NCBI GenBank assembly: GCA_040954595.2
Contig: CM082576.2
Span: 6,696,001-6,760,000, forward strand
DNA: 64,000 bases
Reading direction: 5' to 3'
DNA from: Balanoglossus misakiensis
Taxonomy: Eukaryota; Hemichordata
Shown: piece by piece, positions 1 to 48,963 of the stretch
Numbering within the stretch: position 1 is the first letter of the stretch
How the letters are laid out: every line of letters starts with the position of its first letter
Position numbers and translations under genes: made by a program
Notes under the pieces: model-generated
What the model saw: only the letters and a program-made list of their open reading frames with translations
Told to the model about the DNA's origin: nothing
Databases searched by the model: none

Positions 1-2199
1 ACTCCGCCGAGAATTCTTGCGCTGTCTGTTCAAAAAGAAAATGTGTATAGATATATTGCTTGTCGGTAGGGTTACCAACATTCGGTTGTCTGTTCGGGAG
101 AAAATAGTCTCGGGGAAACATACCATTTTGCCCGAATACTTGTAAGTCAGTATGCATAGTCCGTCTATATGCAGTACAGACATTTTTTCTGTGGTCTATG
201 CAACACATATCACAGAATTTATCGTCTGCGCATGCTTCAGCTAAAACACGAACGGACTTCCGGGGAAAAAGCCCAGGGAGTTATATCGGGTGATTCGAAA
301 ATAGTAATCCCACCCTGCCCTACATGTGGCATCCACCATACATCCATCTTGAGCTCCTTGTATTACACGAAACGGTATCAGTGTAAAGACTATTACATTT
401 TTTTCAGCAAATATGACAAAACCGGAAGACACTTGTCAAATTGATACTTCAAACTCGCACAGCAAAACATCTCGGAGATATGGATCATCAACCATACAAG
501 CACATCATTCAACCATAAAAATAGGGTATACGCCATGAGGTGTTACCGGGGATACAGCGCGTTGATCGGAACGCTTCGGCACTTCAGCTCTCTCAGATCG
601 ACTCTTAGTTGAGCAGATAAGTGGCGAGCCACGACAGACTGAGCATCGCGTTAAAAATTAATACATCAGCGATATCAGTTTACCGAGATAAAAGTGCCTG
701 AAGTGACTGATGTTCGTTGCGTCCACTTCGAAGATTGTGCAACCGTGTACATGAAGGTACTTGCGCGCACAGACAAGACATCTTAGACCCGAATCCGTTA
801 GATAGTAAGACATTCGCCATTAGCTTTGAGGCACAGCTTAGGCTAATACGACCGATATCTCGAGTCATGTTTGTTCTTCTCGACTGCGAGAGAGACAGGC
901 AGTTTCCCCGTATAACCCGTTAGTATTCTACTCATATCTTGCCAGGTCGAGATTCTTAAACAACTAAATGTATATAATAAAACTACATGAGCGAAGTGTA
1001 TATTTGAAATAATTCTTCGACCGTGATAGAATTGTTGTACTTTATTAAAATTAGTCCGCAGCTGCCCTCTTCAGACACATGGAGTCCCCGGATGTTTACC
1101 TTTCCCACAAAAAAGTAAAGTACATTGTACATGACATTGTTGGTTTAGCGTACACCTCTAGCACTGTGCACAAAACAGCCCAACGGCCACTTAGACGAAG
1201 TCACGACAGAGATGTTGAAAACAAATGGGAAACGTGCTACGCAGCGAGTGTAAAGTTGGTTCCACGGGGCGGAATCTGAGGCAAGGTTTGCCGTCGTTAA
1301 TGGTGACAGGACAAACACAAAGAATTCTCAGTCAGCGGTAAAAGGTTCCAATTTCAACAATCTGTAGTGAGTGGGGATCGCTCTTATGGACATTAATGGA
1401 CGTCTTTGCTATTGTTTAGCTGCCGTATTTCTGCTCAAAAGATATACTCTCTTGAACCACAGACAAAGAAAAAGAACAGTTGATTTTCCATGGCACGCAG
1501 AATAAAACTAGATAAAAAATAACAACAACTTCTTAGAGAGCGAGACCTTTTTTGTTTGTGATCCAGTTCTTAGCGCAGAGAGGACAACTTCCCGAGGGGC
1601 TGAGTGGTGACACAGCGCGCTATAGCTTGGTTACCTCACGTACTCGCTTTCTCGGCGTTATTGAAGGCATTACAGCTGTACCTGAATACAAACTTTTGAT
1701 TTTTGACGGAGTCGAATCGAGCAAAAATCGCGGCCTCCTATTTCACGTAGAAGTGCATGGATGAAGCGCGGTGTGATTTGTTCCAGCAGCGCTGTGCGTA
1801 GGAGGTGACTGTTATTTATGCAAATTCAGCGACGTTGCTGAAACACGTACAGCTTGAATAACTGACGACACGGGATGGCACAGAAGTGTGAAATTCAGTT
1901 CTAAGCACACATGATCCGTTGTGTTCATGAATTAATGGAACGTTGGAGACACCCGCTGAAAGGGAATGCGAGGGGAAAACTTGTCCAATTTATGAAACTA
2001 TCGGCCCAATTCCCCGATTCCTTAATTTTCCATCAGAGGCAATATTCAACAAGTGGCACATCGAGAGCATCGATCACTTGCAAAATATCTGCACTCACTC
2101 ACTCACTCACTCACTCACTCATTCATTCAGAGTGTGACGTGAGAACGTGAGTGTAGTCACTCAAATCACGTGACCAATCGGCTGAATGCGACCGCTTAC
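1..2199. other. No exon recognised; continuation of receptor gene 1 intron or 3' region
   Basis: The exon after 2200-2403 should open like TSEEYE and carry a YDAMWA-type motif, as in gene 2. Neither is seen on the minus strand here. No other gene, RNA or mobile element could be supported. Confidence 0.5.
2094..2128. repeat. (ACTC)n microsatellite
   Basis: Short run of ACTC units ending in ATTC units, 70 bp beyond the last visible exon of receptor gene 1. Confidence 0.9.
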
Positions 2200-20116
<17,917 letters not shown>

Positions 20117-21743
20117 GTTGGGTGACGCAAAAGTTCCTAACTCAACACGTTGCAATTGAACGTGGTGGCTCGGTCCCCAGTAATGCGGCGCTAGTGACGC
20201 AAGCGCCGTCTCTTCATCATCTCTCCCTTCCTTGAGGATGGAGGGCACATGCGCAGTGGGACGCGAAACGCAGTGCCTAAATTGCACGCAGCCCGAGCTC
20301 TATTTTGTATTCTCAGAATTTGACGCGGGGGTCTTGCAAATGTGTGGAAGCTTGAGCAGGCAAGCTTTGTACAAGCTGCTGAACGCCAACATGTACATGC
20401 AATGACCGTTCAGACATCCTCTGCTTGACTGTACTTTTCACTTCCGTCGAAGCAGCGCGTGTCGAATAGCCTAGTGTGTGAGCTTCATCGGCGGGCTGCA
20501 CCTATTCAACGATTCGTTTTCTGGTAGGATGACGCTGGGGTGAATCCAGTCTGTAAATAGGCTAATTAAAGCGTGTGTCTTTGCAAAGCAGATCCCACCT
20601 CCGTGGCTGGTGACAAGAACCACCCGACAGGTGCCGGAAGCCAGTAAGGTTCGGCACAGGACACTGGCGCGTTTTTGGGTTAATTTGACTTCATTCGGAA
20701 AATGCCATCCCTCCCACCCGCATCTTCGCCACCTTATATTTAAACGAGACTTATTCAATATTTTTTTCTTTTCTGCAAAGACTTATCTGCCTGGAGAAAA
20801 ATACGTACAGAATCGCCATTGCGGGATTCTCATACGCGGAAACCGACTAGTTCCGACAACGTGTCGACAGAAGCAGCACATACAGATGTGCGAACAAAAC
20901 AAGGATGCTCTCTGTGGCCGTTGAAAGGACCGTGGTGATGTCATCAGTCGGTCGTAGATGTCGCCAAAACCAACATGCCCAACTGTACACACGCACAAAG
21001 AAAAAACGCTCTCAGCGTGAGCAGTGGAAGGAGAGTAGTGTCGTCGGTCGTGACAGATTATAGTTCCCGATTCTTTGATTTTTTTTCAAGAAAAGACGGC
21101 TTCACACATATTTAATAGTGAACATTCAACCTCACACAGCGAATGTCTGGACGTGTATTGGCGGTCGCCGGGGTTGCGTCCTCCCCAGAGAGTAAATATT
21201 TACCGCTCTCTCTGTGGGTTCAGCACGTTGCTTTCCTGTCTATGTGAAAAGGGAGGGTTATCACCAAAAGGAATAAAGAAGTGAAACGTACTTTCTGGCA
21301 TACATTCCCTTTTCATGGGTTTCTTTCCAATTTGAGACAACATGCTCGACAACATAGACAGGGGCACTCGAAACCTTTGTGGTGTGTTATTACAAAAAAC
21401 TATGCGATTTCGCAACACTTCTAGTGAATTTCCTGTTTTCCCCCCAGATATTACAAAAACATCTGAATTTGCTCTTTCGTTCCGACTTTTCGCTCGAAGT
21501 TCTATTAACCGTCAACGTCTTCGTCGGTATAGTTTTACGAAACCAATTTGCAACGTTGAAATATTCTCATGTTGTTCCTTTGTGGATCAAATCGGAGTAG
21601 TACAACATTACAAGTGATAACGCTGCGTATCGCAGGGCCTAACTTTCGTCGGAAATATGTCATAAATATTTCAAATAAAAAATTACAGACTTGATAAGAG
21701 GAGGTCCCAAATTGCCAGCTTGGTAGGTGGGGAAACTGAACAT

Positions 21744-22106
21744 TAAAGGGACATTAGCTTTAACTTTTGGCTTTATTTTCAGTAGTTTTGTTCTGTGTAC
21801 TAAATGCAGTTTCTTGTTCTAGTCCAAAAAGCATGCTTATATACCCGGTTCCCCGCTTGTCAACACATAGTCTTGTATGTTTATAAAAGCCATTGTTATT
21901 GATGACAAATGAATTCTAGTCCGGACTTGAATTCAAAGTTGGCACAATAACAATGCCCGCGACCGACTATACACATAGATGTTGTGTTGATAAGCTAAAT
22001 GCTGGGCATTTCATCATGTTTCCGGAATCTGAACAAGAAACTGCAGTAGGTACGCAAAATAAAACTGTTGAAAACATAGCGAAAAGATACAGCTAATGGA
22101 GCTTTA
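21744..22106. mobile_element. Foldback / MITE-like element, full-length copy (A)
   Basis: Two arms of about 82 bp (21744-21825 and 22023-22106) are imperfect inverted repeats. Both begin TAAAG and CATTAGCT inwards and end in a shared GCAGTTTCTTGTTC. The centre carries a palindrome around TCCGGA (21911-21935). No open frame for a transposase exists in 363 bp, so it would be non-autonomous. No clear target-site duplication is visible. Two partial copies (37950-38123 and 47781-48020) show that it is a dispersed family. Confidence 0.72.
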
Positions 22107-23696
22107 CCATGTGATTGCATTCAGTAAGATATTAAAGCTGCTCATAATTGGTGCTTGCCTGAGCATGGATTGCTCTTGGCTCCCTTAGATAACAGAACAT
22201 AGTCGCCGTTAGCCACCATTCTGAGCTATTAACGTCCAATCTTATGACAAAGAAAATTTTTAAGTGTAATCGGATACCGCTGGTCTTAGAGATAGAGGAT
22301 GTTCAGGCAACTGCTAAACACGAAAAAACGCTCACAGCCTTAATATTATTGGGAATCTAAAAATCGGCATCATATCATTATAGCCGCACAAATCTTGTAA
22401 CCGGATATTTCAAATTCAAAATTAATGTTAAAACGTCCTAGCAAATTGCCGCGATGTTTCTAGTTGGAATCTGCGGCACTATTTTCGGATTTAACTATTT
22501 ATCTATTTCTGTTTTGTGTGTGTCATTAGCCTCTAATTTTGTTATTTTGATTTACTTATATAGTTATATAGTTGTCAAAGCGATCTTCAGACACACGCTT
22601 TTCAGGCGTAGAGCAATACAATGAAGCTTGTCATGAAGTCTTACAGTCTTTTGTTGCACAGAAAGAAGAAAACGATAATGGAAGGGATTGTTGATGTTGG
22701 TCACGTGACCCATGTGTGTGTAAACGATGGGTCGCTCGATCTGTCGTAAGATGATCACTATGGCAACCAACAATATTTGGAAATGCCAATGTGAAATCGC
22801 GTGGACAATAATGATGATTATTACATTTTGTATATGATACATCTTCTGTCAACATCTTTCACCCGTCAACCTAATTAATTTAGCCTTGTCATTGTCACCA
22901 TAAAGTCATGAAAAACGTTCCCCGCATTCACATTAGTATTCAATTCAAACTTAGAGACGATCGTCATCTTCTAAATATTTCTTTTATCACAGTCACACAA
23001 AGAAATGCAATATTCCTATATTTAGTACGCTTCTTTCGGATTTCAAATTGTGGTTTTTTCGCCTTTATTCATGTAGATGCTCTTCATTCGTAATTTCCCG
23101 GGGATATTTATCATACACGAAGGCTTGGAAGAATAGACAACATCTTGGACGCAGCGATGTATGCTTGATATAAATTGCCTACGGCCTCGCTCACAGTCCC
23201 TTAAAATAACAGGATGCTTTTCATGGGCACGATGCGAGTCGCATTGCTTACCATAAATACAGGTCAATATATTTTGATCGCAACGCGCTGGGTTGTCCTT
23301 GCCTAGTGTAAAACTCGGGAAGGGTTTGTCACACGTCAATTTAGCATGCACTTTAATGTTGGGGCGGTAAATAAAGGTCTAACTAGGATTGTGTGTGTGT
23401 GGTGGGGGGGGGGTGGGGGGGGGTCGGTGTTGCATAATCAGATTTTGGTGTTCAGATTTGAAGATCGACAACGCGGACAAGACCCTTACTAGATACAAGA
23501 GAAACGATGTAAATATTGCCCATAGTCTAGTCTTCGATGCGGAAAATGCCGCCAATCTCTTGGGTTTTGACGACTGATAGCAGCACGGGGTACTTGTGTC
23601 AATGTCGCTTAGGCGATCCCCGGAATTACCGGTGCAATTAAAAGCGATTTTGAACATGATGAAAATTTAATTATGAAACGACTGTCCTGTTGTTTA

Positions 23697-24394
23697 TGTT
23701 ACGTAAGAGAAGTTTGCTGTTGTTTTGTGACCAGGTGTGTTTTCGCTTACTTTCGTAATTTGAATATTTGCGTGACCAGGTGTGGTGCATTCATTATTTT
23801 CCCCATATAAAAAGCCCGCACGTTGTGTTGCAGCGTAGCTACTAATTTGGACTTGCCCGTGTGAGCTGTTCTGTTCCTCGCCGGCTTGGAAGCTGTGCCT
23901 TATTTCCTGGTACACTGGTCTGGAAACCGCGCCCAGAAGCTGTGCTGTATTTCATGCTGTCCTGGTCTGGAAACCGCGCCCAGAAGTCGTGCTACCTCAT
24001 GGGGAATTCGTCCGAAAGCCGTGCCGTCTACCGGGGAATTGTGCCAGAACGCTACTCGGACTGAACGTCGCTGTTGGGACTGCCGTGGTGCTGGTCGCGT
24101 TCGTCGTGCGCTACGGAAGCTTGGACTTTAGTATTTCATTTCCCACACCTGGTCACATTTAAGGTAGTCATTTATTTTACTGTGTTTTTTCCTCAGTGTA
24201 CAGTCATTTTATATTTACCAATGTTTAGTTGTAGTAATTAAAACTTTCCATAAGCAAGGAAATAACGTGTGGTGTGCCTATTGTTGACCGTCTTTGTTGC
24301 GTGCTGCGCTGGTTGGTTCACCAAAGCGAGCCATTCAGTAAGTCTATTTGCTCACTGCCCTGTTTCGGAACTGAACGGCCAGGGTGTCGTAACA
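23697..24394. mobile_element. Solo LTR of a Ty3/gypsy-like retrotransposon
   Basis: The 698-bp segment starts TGTTACG and ends CGTAACA, a perfect 7-bp inverted repeat of the TG..CA type usual in LTRs. It is flanked by TTTA on both sides (23693-23696 and 24395-24398), a 4-bp target duplication. Inside are a TATA box (ATATAAAAA near 23805) and an ATTAAA signal near 24237, both on the plus strand and in the order promoter then polyadenylation signal. Two direct copies of a GTGACCAGGTGTG motif (near 23727 and 23772) face an inverted copy at 24144-24157, and a 25-bp unit is repeated at 23915 and 23962. No gag or pol sequence adjoins it, so it is a solo LTR left by recombination. It lies between the two receptor genes. 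Confidence 0.82.
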
Positions 24395-25125
24395 TTTATT
24401 ACTATATAATGGTTTAGATTGCCAAAAGATTAAAATGCATCCATTTCGCTATTCCATAATCGCTATTTGGCATGCACTATTTCTATAAAGGATAAGCGCT
24501 GTCCTCAAGACATGTCTGGCTAGCCCCCAAACCCAATAGCTTTGAGATAACCTGCTTCGACGCCACCTTATTCCATTTGCCTCGTCAATCGAACAAATGC
24601 AATCACGTTGTCTACTTGATTGACTTTCACTCTTGCCGTCGACCATGGCAGGCTCCACAAATTGAGGTAATATTTCATGCCTGACTTAGTTTCGATAAAA
24701 AATTACTTATTAACCGAAATGTTAGCTTCGTTTTCATATTCTTGCCAGTCTGGGTTGGCGTAAGTTTTATTCTGCGTCTTTAGTTGAATGCAATTTTGCT
24801 CATACGTCATCGTCCCATGTTTGCAATGATGCGAAATGCAATACACGCTGAGACGCGAAGCAAATACATCTACTTGGCGATAAGTGTACTCTTGACCATC
24901 CGCTTGACCTAATTCTTTGTTTTCGCATCGTTCTAACTCAGATCATCTGTAACGATAGGGACAAAATCTAATTTCGATAAACAATTCCGTCTTGGATTTG
25001 CAAAGACGGGAATGCAGCCATGCGGCAATCTCTCTTGATGATGTAATGCCTATATTTTAGTTCCAAGTCACGTGGCATCATAATTCGGTGTATGCACCCC
25101 GGTGACAATGTCGTACCGGTGATTC

Positions 25126-25160
<35 letters not shown>
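25126..25160. repeat. (GTCT)n microsatellite
   Basis: Pure run of about nine tetranucleotide units in the spacer between the two receptor genes. A similar short CTGT run occurs near 42788-42811. Confidence 0.9.
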
Positions 25161-27899
25161 CATCCGAAGTTACTGGATAAAAAGCTTTACATATGTGCAT
25201 TTTGATAATTGTTTATTCAACTAGTTTCACATAGAACGGACAAAATCGGTCCTTTGCTGCGTTAAATATAGATAACTGTCTGAGTATTCCTTTTGATAGG
25301 AAATTGCTCCCAGGGTGCAGTGTGTCAAAATTGCTAACATGCCCATTTCCTTCACCCTACGAAATCAAACGGTAATTTCGGTGAATCAGAGACTGAATGA
25401 CAGCATAATGACTGAAAGTTTCAGTTTCAATAATTTCAGTTCAATATAATCCGATATCAAGCGATCTAGCGGCCGGTTCAGAGCCCCGCTGTTATGTGTT
25501 GCTCAAATAACGAACTGATTTGATGGATAGTCCTAAATCTGCACATAATAAAAAATGAAAACAGCTCCTGGTTAAAATAAGGGTAGGTCGGGTAATCGGA
25601 ACAGCACATTTTTTTGGCCTAAGTATCAAAACAACGGAAGTATATTTCACGACCTTTTGCACCGTTCCTTCAGTTGCTCGTGTTCTTAATATTTCAAAGC
25701 AATATTAACCTCTCTATATGTGGACAGTCACTCGTTGTGTTTTTTGGTGGTACTTTACAGTATGGCAACAAGCCGTGCGTTGATGTGAAGCTAATAAAAT
25801 AAAAAAAGAACACAGAGAGTATAAAGATAGACCATAACGTTTATTTACCCGTGTGATTTCACTTATAAGGACACTATGTGGCTTTTACTTTTACTTTGAC
25901 ATTTTCGCACTTTTTTTCACATTAAAAGCAGCCTGGGAATGTTTCTTTATTTAAAATAGGATTCATTGCTATTGATTTTACCATAAACATATAAAATGGT
26001 TGATTTGAGCATTATCAAGAGTGATAAAAATATGATCTCGTAAATATTTCCACAGACAAAACGACATGATATTACACATCAGTTATTTCAAGGTGATACC
26101 GGTATGATTACTGTAAACAAAATACTTTCTTATTGTACAAAAATACCCATAATGACAAATATATATGTCAAGTGCGGGTTAAAAGGTACAAGGTACATAG
26201 AAATCAAACAATATGATTCTATAGAATATGAATATTACTTTTTTAAAGAACTACAAAACTAAATTGTGCGAAAGAGCGATTCGATTGTCAGGCTCTACAT
26301 TCATGGGCAGTCTCTGCATTCAGATGATGTGCGCTTGGGTTTTCAGGCTGGGTGAAGCCATGACACCGTTTCTCACTGGCAATTGATGAAATGCGTCTTT
26401 GAGATCCTTCGTACAAAGCCCTTGAAAGTATGAGTGACTGACAGCCCCAAATCTGTGTTTCTTTCTGCCTATGGTCCTCCTTTGCACGCCGTGTCAGTTT
26501 TCTCCCTCGTTTCCATTGAATTTCAACATCGCATTACCGTCTTACTTGAATAGTGAGAGGGAGGTTCTACATTATGTACACATGTATATTGTATGATGCC
26601 TGGGCATCTTTCCCCTCAGTTAGTGCATCATATCATCCTTTGTATATATATTTTTTCTGCTATCTTGGTGCCATTCACAGAAGTAATGTTATGCTGGCTA
26701 CAACACCGTGACAGGATACAGATCTGACCATTTAAAGCGCGTGCACATGATTCATTTAAAGCTAAAAGCAGTTTAACGCAGGAATTCAGTTTCACAAAGA
26801 TCCCACTTGTACACATATTACTTACATACGGCAGTTTATTACTGCACGTTTAAAGCCCATTTATGGGTACATTGCTCAACCCACATATCATGCTTCCTCA
26901 TCATTTGCCGCTGGGGCTGCAAATTACCATAGAAACGACTGATCTCAGCTGATACGACTATCTTTATTGCGATATTCAAATTCCTTTCAATCTATTACCA
27001 CCGAGGATAATTTGGCGCCCTTTCTCTAAAACGCCTGTCGGTTTAAGACTTGAACAGCTCATCACAGGCGAATTTGGCATCATTTGTGACGAATATTAGT
27101 TAACGATAATAATTTGAAACACAGTCTACTTAAAAGCTTACTGGAATACTAATAATGTTCAGAAACATATTACAACAAAAACGGTTTGAGCTTCACAGAG
27201 GGGATGTACTGAACATCGATTTATTTCGATCAACACAGTTGAAAAGAAACACGGTGTCTGCTCTTCCCATTCAAGATGAAAATGAAAAACCACGAGTGGT
27301 CTAGACCGCAATGAACGCATTTGTGATAAGAATGTATCAATCTAAACAATACACAGCCCAATTAGTCTAAATCACTTTCCTCCTGTGAACACTTGTCTTT
27401 GTGAGACTTGCAACAATTTATACAAACATTCCTATTTCTTATCAACTGATGGAGAGAGGGAAAACATATTCTTCTTGTGCAGGTCAAACCTTTTTCATTG
27501 TATTATTCATTTCAAGTATAGACAGAATCATATGTCCACGCGAGACATTTCTTTGTCTGTTGTTGTGTTGATTTGTCGATGCTGGAAAAGTAAAGAAAAG
27601 ACATCTTGTGAGTCTACGATCATGAAAATATATACTGTGTGCCCTAATGCGACAGAAATGATACTTCAATGAAATCCATTGCTAATTAATAACGTCGAAA
27701 GCATTTTGGGCTTTTCAAGGAATTCAGCATAAATGTGTATATCATCGTCCAGACAAGGACGGTCATAGAACTCCTAGGCAATTAGTGAATATCGACTTCA
27801 GATGCAATGCAACTCGGAGACGATAGGAAATAAGCTATTTTATAGTGTGGACAGTAAATGGTATACTAGTGCTTTAATGAGCCTGGTGCGTGATGCTAC

Positions 27900-45452
<17,553 letters not shown>

Positions 45453-47780
45453 GGTGATGTTGGTGTACTCTTCTTCTTCTGTCGTGAAAGTGAGCATTTT
45501 GCTATGTGCCTGTTCGGTTATATATCTGCTGGACGATGGGCACCATCGCGCATGTCCAATATGACGTCCAGCTTGAACACCTTTCAGATCACCCATCAGC
45601 GCCTAAGCTTCTTATGAAACATCTTGTCGCTCAACATTTCAACGTCAATACAGTAGCACATCGTTCGTGAACGCAGCATGGGGTTCCTCATGAAGCTATA
45701 CGGAGATGATAATGCATCGTTCAAAATGTGCGGCACAATGAATCAATCTTCGACGAATGCGCCAGTTGTCAGGCAGGCACCATGCAGGTAGCAGAAATCG
45801 AAATGGCAGTCGGCCGATACGTCCCTTTTGTCTGAAGAGTGTATGAATGTTAACCCCATATCGTTTTTTGAAATCAATTGCGCAGGGTTCGATGCTTCGA
45901 TGCTCTGGAGACTGAAGCCGGATCATCGAGAATGCACAGCTTGATTTAGGCAAACAAATGAACAACGGGTATCTTACCCGCGGTAAGCTTGCGTGTTGCG
46001 AATACCGTAACAGAGGCGAACATATAGTTGAAAATAAATCGTTTTAGTGATACTTTTCATTTTTCGCAGATGGTGCATGGGCGACTTTGCCTTTTATTAA
46101 AAAATGGTGACATTTCATCAATGTGTGGGTTGGATTTTCAAAGATGGTGGCATTTCATCAACTTCAACTAGAATAAGCAGGTACTTCAACTCTTCGTTGT
46201 CGTTCAGTATTAGATATCATTCTCAGATCCACAAAGATAAATGATGCATGTGTTATATCATACTTATGTTAATGTATGTGTTATGACAAATGTATATCAA
46301 ATGTCACAGCGGAGCTGTATACCTTCTTCTTGTACTTGGACTTCTTGGAAATGCTATCGCGTGGGAGATAAGACTTTCAACGGGATTATTAATCGTCGAC
46401 GAGGGATACCAAATCAGCGTGGGCAATCTGTTTTTTTTTTTTTTTTTGCAGTTCCCTGGATAGGATAGGGGTTGTAAGTTGAAATCTACCAAACATAAAT
46501 TTACAGCCGTTTAACACTAATCTGCGATATACTCGTACATGCACACTATACCATTTGCCCATGAACCCAGAATTACACATTTTGTGGACAGTCAAAAATT
46601 AGTTCCCAAATGTTAGCAAAAAAAGTAAAACGCTTAGTGGCAAGTCTATTGTTAACATTGGGCATTACGTAAGCGGTCATTTAACACTTTTAGGTCGCGC
46701 ATAATTTCGTGGTATTGAAAACGTTAAAGCTTATTTTACAGTGCAGGCCACAATCAATCCATCGCCCAATGAAATAGTGGCTTGATTTGTGCGCTTGTTG
46801 AAAAGCGAGGCGTGTTCATGATTGCTTCACAACGTACCTTAGAGAAAATTATCAAACCCCCGGGCGACAAAGGAGAAGAAAGTCCGTGTCGGCTATGAAT
46901 AAACGGTTACTAAATTACGGCAGGGATTTCTATGAACTTTAAAAAAAGGGAGATTTGTCACAACGACACGTATATGAAGGTCCTTGTAGCTGATGATAAC
47001 ATTTATGTATATGCATTATCGCCATATTTACGTATCACTATAGAATGACATTTGAAGCAATCTTCTAATTTTAATTTTACATGGCTAGCCTACCTCGCGT
47101 CTGTACATGTATGTATGTCTGCTTGTCTGTCAACTCTTGAGATATGTGGTTCACCCCGAGAGATAGATATGGCTTTAAACAGCACATTGACAATTATTCG
47201 TCACGAAACTCGTCGCTGTATTTCAGTACATCTATTGACTCTTATATGCAGTCATATCTTTATGAAGCCGTATCTGTATACAGTATAATCTATACGAAGT
47301 CATTTCCCCTACATTCATAAAATTCAGTGCAGTTCTCTAGGTTTATAGCAACGAGTGCACAAATTCGTGAAATAAGCAAATTTTGAAAAAAAATCATGTG
47401 ATGAATCTAGACTGAACGTCCTCGGGTCCTTCGAAATCTTGACTTTTTCCCTGTTGACACCCAAACCGTCGCGGGATCATTAGGGCAACTGATAGCTCAA
47501 ATTGGGGGAGTCATGGTACACAGAAAATACTGTCTCCATTCTGGTGAAGAAACCAGCAATGCAAAAAACCTTGTGGTGTTATTTAAGAAACGTGTTCGTC
47601 CATTTAGAAACCCAGGTGGGCCACGCTCTGTAGTAACGGATGGAAAATTAATCTCAAAATGTATTGTAACCTTTTAGTGGGAAGTTTCGCAGCGCTTCGT
47701 GTCTTCTCCCACCACGTGTTTCTGCCTGAGCCTTGGGAGATTTCGGTTATCGCGAAGCGGGTGTGCGGTAGGACGTTAGG

Positions 47781-48020
47781 GTAAATAAAAAATATTCAAG
47801 CTACATTAGCAGCTGTAACTTTTCACTATGATTCCAGTGTTTATGTTCTGTGTATCTACTGCAGATTCTTTATCGAAGTCATGAGATGAAATTTGATGAA
47901 ATGCCCAGCATTTACCTTGGCAACACAACATATATGTGTATCACTGTTCTAGTGCAAAATTCGAATTCAAATCCTTAGTAGAATTCATTTGTAAACAATA
48001 ACAATGGTCGTTACACACAT
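47781..48020. mobile_element. Foldback element, partial copy (C)
   Basis: It carries the other arm (CATTAGCAGCTGTAAC, then CTACTGCAG) plus GATGAAATGCCCAGCATTTA and the centre (GAATTCAAATCC, ATTTGTAAACAATAACAATGG, TTACACACAT). It is cut after the centre, so copies B and C keep opposite arms of the full element at 21744-22106. It lies between receptor gene 2 and cry-dash. Confidence 0.68.
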
Positions 48021-48844
48021 AAGGCAATAATGTCCGGCCGGGCTGCAAGGTATCAATCATCCTGAGTAGAGATATGCTAACCTATATTTTATTTCGCACT
48101 TTATCTTGCACGAGTAGATTAAACGTTTCAGGCGGAAACCGGATGAGGTACCGACTTCAGCAACTATGTCCGCCTGAGAAGAATTAATAACCGTAATGGA
48201 AACGGCGCCTTATCGACCAATTATGGTTCTTTATAATAACGCTTAGTAATTTTGAAAAGATGAGAAATAATTTGTTTTCCCCGCGGAGTATTTCTTGGGA
48301 GCATTGTCATTGCCTAGAGCGTTGGGCGAGATGCAAACAGAAGGGAATGTTCCATCTGTAAAGGATGTGTATCATGCATGTGGGTTTAAGACTCGGAGGT
48401 ACCCGTTGTTTGCTGCTGATTCTACAAAGACAACCTACCATTCGGGATTTCGGCTATGAAATCAAGAGGATTATTGAAAAAAAAACTTTAGAATGAACAA
48501 AATTAGGAAATAAATTTTAGATGCAGAGAGAATTGTAGATGTCTCCTGTGTGTGACAACATGCAATATTTTATTTCGAAAGGGTGTCACGCCAATTGTCA
48601 TGGGACGAGTTACTTGTGAAAGCCTATCAAATAATTTACTAGTAGGCATATCCAACTTTTTGATGATAAGGACAAACGCTCGATAATTCGTGAGAGTAGC
48701 TCGGGATATGGTTGTGTAAAAAAGTAAAAGGTTGACGTTAATAGATCCAGATTGGGCCAGTTGTAAATGCGATGTCCTTGATATGTTGTGTGCTCGGGGC
48801 TAGTTAATTATTCATGAGCTGGTTACATCACGCAGTTTGTGCAG

Positions 48845-48850
48845 CACGTG
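48845..48850 (+). promoter_or_regulatory. Palindromic E-box (CACGTG) upstream of cry-dash
   Basis: A perfect CACGTG lies 114 bp before the preferred start codon. This hexamer is the known site of CLOCK:BMAL1-type and other bHLH factors, and cryptochrome/photolyase genes are often under light or clock control. A single hexamer is weak evidence. If the upstream ATG at 48814 is used, it lies inside the coding sequence. Confidence 0.35.
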
Positions 48851-48963
48851 TGCGTTGTTATTGTACATGTGAAAGCTTGCGTCCTGGGTTTGTCGAAGAA
48901 GGAGTCGCAAGTACGCCTGCTTCTGTGTCTTGTGGATCCTTCGAACTTTGTATTCAGGTAAAG

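Larger units (their letters stand above)
20117..27899. other. Spacer between the two receptor genes
   Basis: It holds the promoter side of gene 1 and the 3' side of gene 2, the foldback element (21744-22106), the solo LTR (23697-24394) and a GTCT microsatellite. A TGCGCATGTG string near 20250 resembles an NRF1 half site and could belong to the gene 1 promoter. No coding exon is recognised. ATTAAA on the minus strand at 27873-27878, 22 bp after the gene 2 stop, is a weak polyadenylation candidate. Confidence 0.5.
45453..48963. other. Divergent spacer between receptor gene 2 and cry-dash
   Basis: It holds the 5' region of receptor gene 2, foldback copy C, a T homopolymer near 46431 and the cry-dash promoter side with the E-box at 48845. 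No further coding exon is recognised. Confidence 0.5.

Noticed and set aside
23861-24131. Two overlapping frames of 67 and 81 residues
   Set aside because: They lie entirely within the solo LTR and follow its internal 25-bp repeat, not a gene.
47395-47790. Segment with a coding-like look between receptor gene 2 and foldback copy C
   Set aside because: No frame stays open for a useful length and no family could be recognised.
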